Of a stretch of 64,000 nucleotides of DNA, positions 46,933 to 58,005 are shown piece after piece. The stretch is taken from assembly GCA_958496175.1 (NCBI GenBank), contig OY292280.1, positions 8,308,001-8,372,000 on the forward strand, written 5' to 3'. The DNA comes from Sisyra terminalis (lineage: Eukaryota > Arthropoda > Insecta > Neuroptera > Sisyridae). A model generated the notes under the pieces. That model was not told the DNA's origin. It searched no databases and saw only the letters and a program-made list of their open reading frames with translations. The translations under genes and the position numbers were made by a program. The first letter of the stretch is position 1. Every line of letters starts with the position of its first letter.

Positions 46933-47620
46933 GGGGGGGTAGGGTTTCAAGGTAAAAAAAAGACTTTTTTTGCGAATTTTTTTCTTAAATATGGATTGAG
47001 TAATTTTATTCGGACCTTTTGTACATTATTGAGCATACTTTCGACAATATAGGGTAATTTTTGCATGTAGAAATATTGAAGCATAAGCCGGTAACAGAGC
47101 TTCCCCCAGAACGTCTTCAGAAAAAAACAATTTGCGGTGTTCACCATAACGCGGCTGGAAATTATTTGAAAATAAAAAACCAAGAAAAATTAGTCAAATT
47201 TTGATCAAATCTTCCCCCCAACGTTTTCTGATAATTTTTTTTTTCATTTACAAATTTTTGGCGGCCATTTAAAGTGTAAACTGTTATTTTCCAATAAAAA
47301 TTCCGCCATTTTGGGGGTGGAAAACACCCTTAATGTAAAAAAAATTTTTTTTACTAAACGTTGCGGAGGGGTATTTTATATGTCAAAATGTATATAAAGT
47401 TTGAAATGAATCGGTCAAGTAGTTTTGAAATGACAGTGAACACGGACTTTGAAAAAGAAGTTTTGAGAAAAACGCCTTTAAAGTTTAATTAATAAGACAA
47501 TAACTTTAAGAATATTGCTTCTATCGACCTAAAATTTTAAGGAAATATTCTTGAAATGTTAAACAATAAGATAAGAGAAAAAAAAATCGATTTTTCGAAA
47601 GTAAAAACCCTACCCCCCCC
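46933..47620. mobile_element. TTAA-flanked (piggyBac-type) non-autonomous element (688 bp)
   Basis: Ends are GGGGGGGTAGGGTTT and AAACCCTACCCCCCCC, a ~15-bp terminal inverted repeat. TTAA flanks it at 46929-46932 and 47621-47624. Removing the element and one TTAA restores a perfect 72-bp minisatellite unit (AAGCTTAAGATCGAGATCGT). TTAA target duplication is diagnostic of the piggyBac superfamily. No transposase frame is present. Confidence 0.88.
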
Positions 47621-48753
47621 TTAAGATCGAGATCGTCATCAGACCATATAGAAATAGTACACCTATATCGTGTATTCCTACTATACGACAGATTTAAGAT
47701 CGCGATCGTCATCAGACCATATAGAAATAGTATATCTATATTGTGTATTCTTGCTATATAGTAAGTTTAAGATCAAGATCGTCATCAGACCGTATATAAA
47801 TACCATATCAATATCGTGTTTACTACTGTTGGATAAGCTTAAGATCGAGTTCGTCATCGGATCGTATATAATTTGTATATCTATATCGTAAATCCCTACT
47901 ATTGTATGAGGTAAGAGAGGCGGTGAGAGAAAGAAGGCTCCGAGAAGGAACACGACTGTTCGAAGGCTCTCGGCATTTGTTACAATTTTGGGGATTTGCT
48001 TGGTTCTGTAACGGCTGCAATGTTTGTATCTGTAATACTTGAACGTCATTGAACCGTGTATAAAAACAATACTTAACAACACTGTACAAAATTTAATAAT
48101 AAAACTGAATTATAGAAGCAAGTACTAGATTTTTATTTGTTAAGAAATATAAAAAATGGAAAATGGTGATGAAGTATAACTTTAAAACACAATTTACTTT
48201 ATTCGCTCTTTTAATTGTTCAAAGTCAGCAAATAAATCTTTATTGATTGATCCTCAATAAGTAGCCTCAGAGATTTTAGACCGAGATCGTCATCAGACCG
48301 TGTAGAAACAGTATATCTATATTATGTATTTCTACTATAGAATAAGTTTAAGATCGAGATCATCATCAGATCATATAGAAATAGTACACCTATATCGTGT
48401 ATTCCTACTATACGACAAACTTAAGATCACGATCGTCATCAGACTATGTAGAAATAGTGTATCTATATCGTGTATTCTTGCTATATAGTAAGTTTATGAT
48501 CAAGATCGTCATCAGACCGTATATAAATAGTATATCTGTTTCATGTATCCCTATAGGATAAAGTGAAAGAAAGAACGGAAGGGAGAAACCATAGAGTAGA
48601 AACTTGGATGTTCTCGACTCTTGGTCTTCGTTATGATTTTAACGCTTGTTTGGTTCTTTAATGGCGGAATACTTGTACGTCATCCAACCATCTACTAAAA
48701 CTATGCACAATAATGTAGTACAAAATTTAATAATAATGCTGAATAGTAGTAGG

Positions 48754-49135
48754 GTAGGGGAGACTGGGTACAAAAGTAACGGCGGGCCGAAAGTAACAAA
48801 TGCTTTCTAGGTTTATCCAATGGGCGAACACCGTTTTGCTGCCATCAGGCGATAGCCTAAAGCACCCCACTCAATCGCATTAAGTCGACGCGTGCGCAGT
48901 GCGTTGTTAGGTTATATGATAGAACGTAATGTGTTTTAACGAGCCAAAAGTAAGTTTTTCGACGTTTTCTTATTTATTGTTTAAAACACACCATAATTTA
49001 ATAAATCCAGTTACTATTGTGAAGAACATAAACTAAATTTATATGTGGTTATATTCATTTAATGGCAGTAATAACACCCAGCCAGAAATCAAAGTGAAAG
49101 TTCAAATTGTTACTTTTGTACCCAGTCTCCCCTAC
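48754..49135. mobile_element. MITE in a minisatellite linker (382 bp)
   Basis: Left GTAGGGGAGACTGGGTACAA and right TTGTACCCAGTCTCCCCTAC are exact inverted complements, about 27 bp in all with GTAAC. A TA follows on the right and TA precedes GGGTAGGGG on the left, so a TA target site is possible. The right part (ATTCATTTAATGGCAGTAAT) recurs at 58140. Confidence 0.85.
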
Positions 49136-49406
49136 TATATTTTCATAATACTACTGAAAAAAATATTTTAGATGTGTAAAAAATGAAAAATAGTGTTGCA
49201 AAGTAAAACTTAAAAGCATAATTTGTTGTAATCATTCTTTAAAATTTATCTCAATAATGCAGTATCGGGGGCTTAAGACCGAGATCGTCATCAGATCATA
49301 CATAAATAGTGTATCTATATCGTGTATTCTTGCTTTAGAGTAAGTTTAAGTTCAGATCGTTATCGGATCGTATATAAATAAATCGATATAACATACAAAT
49401 CAATGT

Positions 49407-49535
49407 TCAAGCTTCGGTTATAAGGAAACGGTTGGTCTTACGAAAATTTACAATTGGGCCATTTTTGTAGAACATTCAATTTTCTTTAAGAATATAGTTT
49501 TTTATTTTTTTTTTATCTGTAAGATGGTTCAAAAT
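49407..49535. repeat. Dispersed repeat shared with 58006-58135
   Basis: CAAGCTTCGGTTATAAGGAA, ACGGTTGGTCTTACGAAAAT and TCTGTAAGATGGTTCAAAA occur in the same order at both sites with very few differences. It includes the TTTTTGTAGAACATTCAATT variant of the motif seen in the foldbacks. Confidence 0.8.
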
Positions 49536-50615
49536 GTTAGTAGCAATACCAAGAGCTCAAAATTCTATAAAAAAATTTGTTCTTGTTAAACATTATTTTT
49601 CATATATCTTAATGTGTATAAATTTCTTGAATTGTCTTGCCTGAGTCCTGTCTTTTCTGATATAGTGAATGCAAGTCTGCAAATTCTTGCAACGGAAATG
49701 AATGTACCGGATTCAGCATTAGGAAATTTTTGATGTTACTGATGCAATTTGCGACAGATAACCCGCTATCCCGTTTTTCGCGTCCCATTTGCATAATACG
49801 AGAATTATCTGTGTCGCAAATATTAAATATCTAAATTACAATTAGACGTTAAATAATGTCGGAAAATGTGACAAATAACATTCGGTGAATAAGACAAGCA
49901 TATATGGGAGCGTACTGGAAATGGAATGGAATGGGTCGGGGGTGATGGGGCTGCGATTCACGATAGTGTGTGAGCGCACCCTTGGGAGGATTCCCGAACT
50001 GGGATCTGGATGAGGTGCACTAAGTGTGGGACAGATCGACGTCGCACCTGCTGTTATTGTACCCGTGTGGCTCGTTTCACCTTCATTCAATCGTTTTCAT
50101 TACCCGAACAAACTAAGAAGTTAACGTCACCCCCACCCCTCATCCACCCCCACCCCGATTCCAGTTTCACCCTGTTATTCGTGAAACCCTTTTATTATAA
50201 CTCGACACGGCTAAACCTGCACCCAATTTCAGGAACAACTCCATTTCAAGTATCGTCAATATCCCAGTAATCTACCTTATTCACTTGGCCACCCGGAAAG
50301 CTCCCCCTAGAAGCATCTTTGCATACAAGTACTTAGTTACACCTTTAGTTGTGTGTAATCTGGTCGTAGACTACATCCGTATGGGATATTTCACCCGAAG
50401 AAAAGGGATAAAACTGTGCATGTCGTACGAATGACTTTTCTCAAACGTTTTCCCTTTTGTTGACGATTTTCTTCCCCCCTTTTACATATTCAAGCGTCTC
50501 CAGCTTTATTTGACACGTTCATTTCTACTTACATGATGTTTACTAGGTTTTCATTAGGAACTACGATTTATTTACATCCCTTAACGTGTCATTAAATAAA
50601 AACTCCATCACGCCA

Positions 50616-50638
50616 CTTTTCCGGCAGCGCCGGAAAAG
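50616..50638. other. Perfect 10-bp hairpin
   Basis: CTTTTCCGGC, loop AGC, then GCCGGAAAAG. It lies 15 bp before the ATG of a 69-codon lysine-rich frame. Confidence 0.7.
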
Positions 50639-50863
50639 TATCATTTTCGATTTTGGACTTTCATAAGAAAAATCTCAAAGGTAAACTTTTTAGGGTGACA
50701 GTGACAGCTACGTTGTTTGGGGGTTACAGCAATAAACAGTATGGTAATATGAAAAAGAAAAACAAAACATCACAAAGTTGTAAGTTCAATAAACGGGGGA
50801 AACTTGTGGGAAATTCAAAAGATTTTCCGAAGCAATTTCTTTCTTTGTTCCAAGTCAAATAGA

Positions 50864-50901
50864 AGAGACGCACTTGATTGAATTCGGCAAGGTGCGTCTC
50901 T
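50864..50901. other. Perfect 10-bp hairpin with 18-nt loop
   Basis: AGAGACGCAC at 50864-50873 pairs with GTGCGTCTCT at 50892-50901. It begins directly after the TAG stop of the 69-codon frame at 50653-50862. Confidence 0.7.
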
Positions 50902-50939
50902 CAACTGTGCAAACAGTTTTATGTGAAATTATTGCTCGA

Positions 50940-50962
50940 CCCCCACCCCAAAGGGGTGGGGG
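50940..50962. other. Perfect 10-bp G/C hairpin
   Basis: CCCCCACCCC, loop AAA, then GGGGTGGGGG, followed by another GGGGG run. It could also form a G-quadruplex on the plus strand. Confidence 0.7.
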
Positions 50963-51840
50963 TAGGGGGTTAAAAGAGTCGATTTTTAAGATATCGTCGA
51001 ATTTAAAATCGAAAAAAACGCATTATTTAGTCCTAATGGAGGACAAATATTGTGAGTGTTTAACTTTTCACATAAATACGGATGACATTGTGCACCCTCG
51101 CTCGCCCTTCGCAACCGGTTTATCAACGAGGGATGAACTCGATTTATGAACTACCTTCAACCCCTGCCCGTTCTATCTCAATTCAACGCGTGTCTAAATT
51201 GTCTAACAAAACTATTAATTAATTAAACTCTATCATCCCTAACTAATTCCCAAAAATAACCTTTTCTCCAAAAAAAATATACAGAAACCATCCCCGTCTT
51301 GAAGAAAATCACAAGGGATGAATTTTCCACACATGTGTTCCGAATATTTCAAGACCCTCAATTAAAGAGGAACTTGTGTTTCGGTACGTGATTATATCCG
51401 AGAAGAATGTCACATATTTGAATTAAGAGACCAGTGCACGAAGGGGGTGAGGGGGTGGTTTCGATATGGTGTAGAAAGTGTAAATCCAAGACTTGGGCCG
51501 ACTAATTAAGATCGTTAAATTGCTATGAAATGCAAATGACGCATCTTCGGCCTGGACTTAAGACCACCGAACGACCAACCCCATCCTGTTGGGAACTCAT
51601 CAACCCTGTGTGCCACCCTTATATTGTACGATACATAGTCTGTTTGTTTCTTTGTATAAGACGGGAACAACGGTTTCGTAATCGTATAGAAGGGTCTTAA
51701 TAGCCCGGATATCAAGTGATGAGATTTTCATTTTCCATGTAGACCACCTTTTGAAGAATGTAAGGCGTTGATTTACGGAATTAATCCCAGATTTCCAACA
51801 GAAACTTTCCTGATTTTTCAATTATGCCCCACCAAACTAA

Positions 51841-52499
51841 CTTCATCCCCTAAGAATTTAATATAAACAATTTTCGTATAGGTACCAACTTTTTAAATTA
51901 TCGTACCCCATTTAAAAAAATTAAATAAATCATAATAGATCACTAATGAGTTTCTGTGTTTGTATCCTTAGTTTATAAAAAAATAATAATTAGTTCAATT
52001 TTTAGTATGTAAGAATAAAAATAGACCAGAAAAATTCAGATACTGAATAAAAATTTATTCGGAAAAACGGGACAATTCAAAAAAAGATTAAATTTATTGC
52101 AGTTTTATACATCACTGTATATTATACTAGTAACTTCCCGTTACTACCCTCCTATATATATGAAATAAGTGTACCTGAAAAGAATGCAGTTTTTTTCAAT
52201 AAACAATTAAAACACAAAATTTTGTTACAACTATTGATTTTATATCAATGATTTGATTAGCCTCAATAATATCAACGTTTTGGCATCTAGTGTACAAATT
52301 TTAATGCCATATTAGTAAAAATCAATTGATTAAAAAGGAAATATAAAAAAAATACAATTTTGAACATGTCTACAGTATTCAATTTTTTGTACCACTTAAT
52401 AAATATGGTAATGATTGAAATAAATAGAAATCCAATGAAAAAACTTTGGACAATTATAGGGAGTACGACAATATAACCTCCCCCTTAATTAATTAGTTT
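51841..52499. other. AT-rich stretch, no feature seen
   Basis: No coding or repeat signal recognised. Confidence 0.4.
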
Positions 52500-52869
52500 T
52501 TTCCAGGGCTTTTCTTCTCCAGAGAGGTTTTCCATTACCATGATACAGCATTGAATTTTATCTATTAAGAATTTTTGGACATTGTTGGGTATTTGGCCGA
52601 TCGATTAAGATTGATTGGGATTATTTGACAGCTTTTTGACTTATTGGTATACATTTGGCACCATTTCTCCTCTTAACTTTTTATTGGTTAAATATTTTGT
52701 CATATTTCGTTGGTATCAGTTGGAGAAATTAAAATTATCGAATTTGAACTAAATGAATTCATTTGGCATAGATGAACTTCTAATGCAGTTAGATACACAT
52801 TGATTATGTTTTTTGTAACAACTTTGCATTGCTATCCTGTTAAACTTGATGAGCATGTAATACCATTTA
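52500..52869 (-). repeat. Reversed copy of the 15815-16500 repeat family
   Basis: TTGGTATCAGTTGGAGAAAT and TTTGTAACAACTTTGCATTG are the inverted equivalents of strings near 16150 and 16340. No ends were defined. Confidence 0.5.
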
Positions 52870-53585
52870 GTAATAGTTGATGTTTAAGTTTTCACTATTA
52901 TAAAACAGTGAAAAAGTTAAAATTACTATTTGATTCAAATTGATGTGAACGATAGAAGAACAAAACTTCAAGAAAATACAGTAAACTCCCGATTAATAGG
53001 GCTAAGATTGGGGAGAGGCGGCACGGATTATCGAAAATCACGGATAATCCAAACTATTATTATTTATTTGAAAAATACATTTTGTATTGTGATCATATTT
53101 TTGTAATTTAATTTACCAGAGTAACTTAAAGACATAAATTTGACCCAAAGTTCAAAGAAATTTATTTATATATTGCCCAGGTACGTATTTCGGTTGCCAA
53201 GCAATCTTCCTCAGTGGTGATGTGATGGATATGTTATGAATCACACATTTATGTATAGTGGCTCATTGCAATGTGTGACTCATCACATATCCATCACATC
53301 ACCACTCAGGAAGATTGCTTAGCAACCGAAATACGTACCTGGGCAATATATAAATAAATTTCTTTAAACTTTGGGTCAAATTTATGTCTATAAGTTACTC
53401 TGATAAATAATAATAGTTTGGATTATCCGTGATTTTTGATAATCCGTGCCGCCTCTCCCCAATCTTAGCCCTATTAATCGGGAGTTTACTGTATTTTCTT
53501 TAAGTTTTGTTCTTCTATCGTTCACATCAGTTTGAATCAAATAGTAATTTTAACATTTTCACTGTTTTATAACAGTGAAAACTTA
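52870..53585. repeat. Palindrome enclosing a pogo-type element
   Basis: The flanks outside the element are themselves inverted: GTTTAAGTTTTCACTATTAT (52881) versus its complement ending near 53585, and GAACGATAGAAGAACAAAAC (52947) versus its complement near 53520. The symmetry therefore runs through the element into host sequence for about 100 bp on each side. Confidence 0.85.
52979..53491. mobile_element. pogo/Tc1-mariner-type MITE (513 bp) with an F1 core
   Basis: Ends are CAGTAAACTCCCGATTAATA and its exact complement ending GAGTTTACTG, with TA on both sides. The inner TIR includes GGCGGCACGGATTATCGAAA, typical of pogo-like elements. The centre is the F1 core (TTGCCAAGCAATCTTCCTCA and its complement) around a TGATGTGATGGATATGT stem. 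No transposase frame is present. Confidence 0.85.
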
Positions 53586-53589
53586 AACA

Positions 53590-53790
53590 TTAACAATTCT
53601 GCCTTTGACATAAGAACAAAAATTCAAAGGAATTTATTTTTGACGTATTGTCCAGCCATGTATTTCGATTGCCAAACAATCTTCCATAGTGGGATTTATG
53701 TATAGTGGCTCATCGTAATGTGTGATTCATCACATAGCAGGTACTACTTGAACACCACTGAGGAAGATTGTTTGGCAATCGAAATACATG
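53590..53790. repeat. F1 fragment
   Basis: TTTCGATTGCCAAACAATCT and its complement AGATTGTTTGGCAATCGAAA frame a small foldback. Its outer part, ATTCTGCCTTTGACATAAGA, is repeated inverted near 54740. Confidence 0.7.
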
Positions 53791-53910
53791 TTTTTCGATT
53801 TATGGATATTTATTATCCATAGAGTTGCTACAAATCATGGTAATTATAATCCCACAGTAATGAATAATAAAAAATTATGAAAAAATAATGACTAAGAAAA
53901 AAAAGCGTAC

Positions 53911-54067
53911 TAGAGACCGAGTGGTTTCGGTGGTCGCTCCAAAATTAGTAGGTGTTAGGTTCGAATCTCACATCGAGCAAATTATTAATATTTATTAATT
54001 TACGGATTATTATTGACTCTAGAATAGCTAAAGACTTAAGTAGTTATAATGAGATGGTAAATAAATA
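53911..54067 (+). repeat. tRNA-derived SINE copy in the left arm
   Basis: A box GACCGAGTGGTTTCGG, B box AGGTTCGAATCTCAC and tail GAGATGGTAAATAAATAAAT. The mirrored copy is at about 57565-57725. Confidence 0.85.
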
Positions 54068-54080
54068 AATAGTACCACAA

Positions 54081-54245
54081 CCTAGTGGTGGTCGGGTAGT
54101 CAAGGTGGCCGCTCCAAAATAGACAGGTGGTGGATTTGAAACTCGTATCGAATACATTTAAGATTTTTCTCGATTTATGGATTTTTATTCCCCCTAGAGT
54201 CGCTTTAAACCTTCGTAGTTAAAAATCAATCGTAAATAACAATAA
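54081..54245 (+). repeat. tRNA-derived SINE copy in the left arm
   Basis: The head GGTCGGGTAGTCAAGGTGGC, GCTCCAAAATAGACAGGTGG, the body TTATTCCCCCTAGAGTCGCT and the tail CGTAAATAACAATAAAAA. The mirrored copy is at about 57386-57550. Confidence 0.85.
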
Positions 54246-54589
54246 AAAAAATATTATTAAAAAATAAAGGGAAAAAAAATCTAATTAGCGGCCGAGTGGT
54301 CATAATCATGGGGGTCAAGCTCTTATGGCAGACTTGGTTCCCAAAAATTAATAGTTGGGGCGTCAAATGCAGATGGCGCGGTAAGCAATATTTCAAGTTT
54401 TAAGGGACTCTTAGCTAGGGCAAAGTGTAAAGTTGGTAGAAGTGTTGAAGTTGATAGTAAAGAATTTACGGGGATGAAAGTTTTTTGGCTAACTTTAAAA
54501 TAAGACTGGCGCCACTAACTAGCAAGTGCCGAATTTGATTATTTGGAATCGCGGTCTTCTTTTCAATATTCATCATGGATAACTTCCAC

Positions 54590-54850
54590 ATTGCGATGAG
54601 TCACTATATATAAATGTGTGATTCATCACATAGCAGTTACTACTTGAACCCCACTGAGGAAGATTGCTTGGCAATCGAAATACATAGCTGGGCAATACGT
54701 TAAAAATAAATTGCTTTGAATTTTTGTTGTTATGTCAAAGGCAGAATTTGTTTTAACTACTAATGTCATGCTAATAGTCTTACTAAGAAAATCTATAATT
54801 CCACTCGAAATTTTTAAAAAAATCATGCTCAGATAATCCACAAACCGGAT
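54590..54850. repeat. F1 fragment with a pogo-like end
   Basis: GAGGAAGATTGCTTGGCAAT and TATGTCAAAGGCAGAATTTG match F1 and its flank. AGATAATCCACAAACCGGATAATC near 54831 (only the core is pogo-like) resembles the inner TIR of the element at 52979. Confidence 0.6.
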
Positions 54851-54989
54851 AATCAAAATTTAACTGTATTTTGAAATGCCGCTTGTCCATTTACAAGTTA
54901 TTTTTTTTGCTTTAATAACGGCAATATGGTGATATTTCAAATTCTAATAACTAAAATCAAATCGAAGCATTTTTTTTATATTAATCAGT

Positions 54990-55253
54990 GATAATAATAG
55001 TTTGTGTTTAACGGCACTATCTTTATTTAATTTAGAATTTCGATTGTTGATTTAATCACGTGTTATTACGGAGAAACTTTACCACCCCTTTTCACAATCT
55101 CTTAAGGGATGGATTTTCAATTTTTTTTTTATCGGATGCCTACGTCATATAAGGGATGAGTCCTACAAATTTCTCGTCTCTAGGACCAGTGATTTAATAT
55201 GTGTGTTGATTGATTGACAAGTCAATCAGGACAAACGATTTTATTTATAGAGA
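54990..55253 (-). mobile_element. Helitron 5'-end fragment, reverse orientation
   Basis: On the minus strand, A|TCTCTATAAATAAAATCG is followed by TTTGTCCTGATTGACTTG. It is related to the fragment at 24340-24612 through TCAACAATCGAAATTCTAAA and CACCCCTTTTC-like parts. No 3' end was found. Confidence 0.6.
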
Positions 55254-56060
55254 TCCTAAAGTTACAAGAAAGTAAGCCAAAATATTTTTCTTAGTAATTT
55301 TTCGCGTCGAATTCATAATTTTTTTTTCAGCGTGGATAAAAATGAGAATTGTTTTTGAGGAGATGTATCGTATTTTTGGTAATAATAGACTAGGTTTTGA
55401 CTGTGTTATTTTCATTCGAATGCATTGGACACAAGCGTTATCTGGCACAGGAGTCTTTTCTCAATGGTTCGGAGTCATATCCCCATCGTCATTGTGGCGT
55501 AATTTTCGCAGATAAAGCCCCATCGACTAACAATGCCTATTAATAATTACAGACATAAGATGGGGCGGTATGTGTGTGGGTGAGCTTTCACACACAATAT
55601 GCCGTAATATGGAGGAAAGCTCTGGAAAGCGGTCGGGAATGACACAAAGAGCATTGAACAGAGACGATCGGAATGATTATGGCGGCGTTGGGAATGGTGG
55701 GCGATGTGGTTTCGATGAAGACAAAATGAAGACAGCATCCGTTTCCCAGTATCAGATTCTGGAGCATTTCGCCGAAATATGTCTCATTGCGATATCTGTC
55801 CCATGTCGGTCTATCTATTTCATGTACCAACATATGCATATACGTCTTCTTCAGGCACCACCACCCCATCCCTATCAACCCTTTCATCACCCTCTTGTCC
55901 TATCAATTTCAGCCACTTTACACAACACCATCACAACAATTATAAACACTTCAAACGTTAACCGTTCACCCCCCTCAAAACCCTAATCAACATATCCTCT
56001 TCCTTAAATAAAACATTTAACCGGGACCTCCATTCCTATATCATCAAAGTAAAAACAATT
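55254..56060. other. GC-richer island, no recognised gene
   Basis: Repeat-poor, with AGCTTTC at 55583-55589 and GAAAGCTC at 55615-55622. Patches such as CCCCATCGTCATTGTGGCG (near 55481) and CACCACCCCATCCC (near 55858) stand out. Frames of 138 (plus) and 100 (minus) codons overlap at 55570-55986 with no domain. Confidence 0.45.
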
Positions 56061-56097
56061 CTCCTAAAATTCTAAACATAATTAACATGTTTTTTTT

Positions 56098-56240
56098 AAT
56101 TGTAATTTATCATCACTTTATTACTACAAAAGTCTTTTAGCGTTAATAACAATTCGTAATCGAGAAATATCGACAATTTGCTCGATTCGAGATTCGACCC
56201 CCACACCTACTAGTCAAGAACCGGCCACCATGACCAGGGA
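56098..56240 (-). repeat. tRNA-derived SINE copy
   Basis: The tail TTGTAATTTATCATCAC, the body TTAGCGTTAATAACAATTCG, and GCTCGATTCGAGATTCGACC. The head is damaged (AAGAACCGGCCACCATGACC). Confidence 0.75.
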
Positions 56241-56261
56241 AGGCTAGCTCAATGTTAATTT

Positions 56262-56486
56262 GGCTCATGTGTACTTTAGCACACCCACAATCTGGCAACG
56301 TTACATTTTCGACTTTGTTTTTAATTTAATTCGCGATTAAATCGGCCTATAATGACAATTTAGCCACAAAAGAGAGAATTATACCATATTAGAATTAAAT
56401 CATCAAAAAAATCGCGAATTAAATTAAAAAAAAAGACGAAAATGCAACATTGCCAGATTGTGGGTGTGCTCAAGTACACTTGAGTC
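56262..56486. mobile_element. Palindromic MITE, copy 3 of 3 (225 bp)
   Basis: Ends are GGCTCATGTGTACTTTAGCA and ...CAAGTACACTTGAGTC. Identical 8-bp direct repeats GTTAATTT flank it at 56254-56261 and 56487-56494. It has the same length as copy 2 and the same internal TAATGACAATTTAGCCACAA region. The 60-codon frame at 56360 lies in the right arm. Confidence 0.94.
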
Positions 56487-57054
56487 GTTAATTTTGTGTT
56501 CCACCAAATGGCTATCCTCTGGGCGTCATTTACTGAGGGCACTAGTGTAGCATAGCCGATAATAACGTTATACTACTTTTAACCAATTTTAGAATTTTAT
56601 TCGCCGAATTCAAATTTAATTTATTCCTGAAATATTTAAAATATACTAACGAAAATTTGATTGAAAATTAATTTTATTTATTAAAATTGAAATACAAAAT
56701 ATAATATTATTTCACATTGTAAAATTTAATTAAACTTAATTACAGACATACTAAAGTATATTTACTTAATGGCGTTAGTTTAGAGATGACAGTTGAATCT
56801 TGGAAATTGTCCTTTTCTATCGCTATGAATTGTGACTGCCTAGAAAAATCGTCAAATCCTTGCTGAAACAAATTTATTTTACTGAAAAAAATAGATTCAA
56901 AATTTCAATTTAAATCATATTTTTGTCCCATAAAAATAGGTATTAACTAGTAAATAAGTACATACCTTCGTAATGAATTTGGGCAGTAGAAAAGTGTATT
57001 TGATGTTGATCTTTTGACAAAATGCACACAACACTGCCATTAAATGTGAAATAC
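56487..57054. other. AT-rich stretch, no feature seen
   Basis: Spacer of the 4-kb inverted duplication. No gene or repeat recognised beyond the flanking elements. Confidence 0.4.
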
Positions 57055-57840
57055 GTTATCCATGATGGTTATTGAAAAAAAGACCGCAATTCTAAATAAT
57101 CAAATTCGGCACTTGCTAGTTAGCGGCGTCTTATTTTAAAGTTAGCCAAAAAACTTTCCCCTCTGTAATTTCTTAACTACCAACTTCAACACTTCTACCA
57201 ACTTTACACTTTGCCCTAGCTAAGAGTCCCTTAAAACTTGAAATATTGCTTACCACGCCATCTGCATTTGACGCCCCAACTATTAATTTTTGGGAACCAA
57301 GCCTGCCATAAGAGCTTGACCCGCATGACCATGACCACTCGGCCGCTAATTAGATTTTTTTTCCCTTTATTTTTTAATAATATTTTTTTTATTGTTATTT
57401 ACGATTGATTTTTAACTACGAAGGTTTAAAGCGACTCTAGGGGGAATAAAAATCCATAAATCGAGAAAAATCTAAAATGTATTCGATACGAGTTTCAAAT
57501 CCACCACTTGCTTGTTTTTGGAGCGGACACCTTGACCACTCGACCACCATTAGGTTGTAGTATTATTTATTTGCCGTCTCATTATTACTACTTAAGTCTT
57601 TAGCGACTCTAGAGTCAATAAAAATCCGTAAATTGATAAATATTAATAACTTGCTCGATGTGAGATTCGAACTTAACACCTACTAATTTTGGAGCGACCA
57701 CCGAAACTATTCGGTCTCTAGTACGCTTTTTTTTCCTAACCATTATTTTTTCATAACTTTTTCTTGTTTATTACTGTGGGATTATAATTACCATGATTTG
57801 TAGCAACTCTATGGTTAATAAATATCCATAAATCGAAAAA
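57055..57840 (-). repeat. Right arm of the ~4-kb inverted duplication
   Basis: Reverse complement of 53791-54583, from GTTATCCATGATGG to ATATCCATAAATCG. The three SINE units appear in mirrored order at about 57310-57355, 57386-57550 and 57565-57725. Divergence between the arms is a few percent with small indels. Confidence 0.9.
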
Positions 57841-57918
57841 CAATGAAAATTTGTTCAATACAAGTTCCAAAACCATAACCTACTAATAAGGATGCTTTAT
57901 TGACCCCTAAGGTGGTAC

Positions 57919-58000
57919 TGTGTATACAATATATATTAAAATAAAAATTAATATAATAATATAGAAAAATCATACCATGAACATAAATTTAATATAACAA
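57919..58000. repeat. Solo outer arm of the F1 foldback
   Basis: ACTGTGTATACAATATATAT and ATCATACCATGAACATAAAT match the outer arm of the foldback at 63212-63731. No core or opposing arm. Confidence 0.65.
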
Positions 58001-58005
58001 ACAGT

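Larger units (their letters stand above)
46784..49385. repeat. 72-bp minisatellite in a higher-order ~650-bp arrangement
   Basis: The unit consensus starts AAGTTTAAGATCGAGATCGT and continues with CATCAGACCGTATA and a TATCTATATCGTGTATTCC stretch. Six units begin at 46784 (the third is split by an insertion), four at 48271 and two at 49266. The linkers 47916-48270 and 48556-49265 are homologous to each other (shared TACAAAATTTAATAATAA and the TGGTTCTNTAAYGGC region), so the [units + linker] block is itself repeated. Frames within it are repeat translations. Confidence 0.9.
49536..51840. other. Large repeat-poor island, no recognised gene
   Basis: The longest stretch free of the window's repeats. 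G/C-rich runs include GGGTCGGGGGTGATGGGG (about 49935), CACCCCCACCCCTCATCC (about 50130) and GGGGGTGAGGGGGTGG (about 51444). Frames of 60-91 codons are open on both strands without recognised domains. Three perfect hairpins lie at 50616-50962. This may be a regulatory domain of a distant gene. Confidence 0.4.
53791..54583 (+). repeat. Left arm of a ~4-kb inverted duplication
   Basis: The whole arm recurs inverted at 57055-57840 with modest divergence. It contains SINE sequences at about 53795-53850 (body only), 53911-54067, 54081-54245 and 54283-54350 (head only), followed by a unique part with CAAATGCAGATGGCGCGGTA and AACTAGCAAGTGCCGAATTT. Confidence 0.9.

Noticed and set aside
46784..49385. 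CRISPR-like array or LTR pair
   Set aside because: The 72-bp units are contiguous without unique spacers and the genome is eukaryotic. No primer-binding site, polypurine tract or gag-pol frame supports LTRs.
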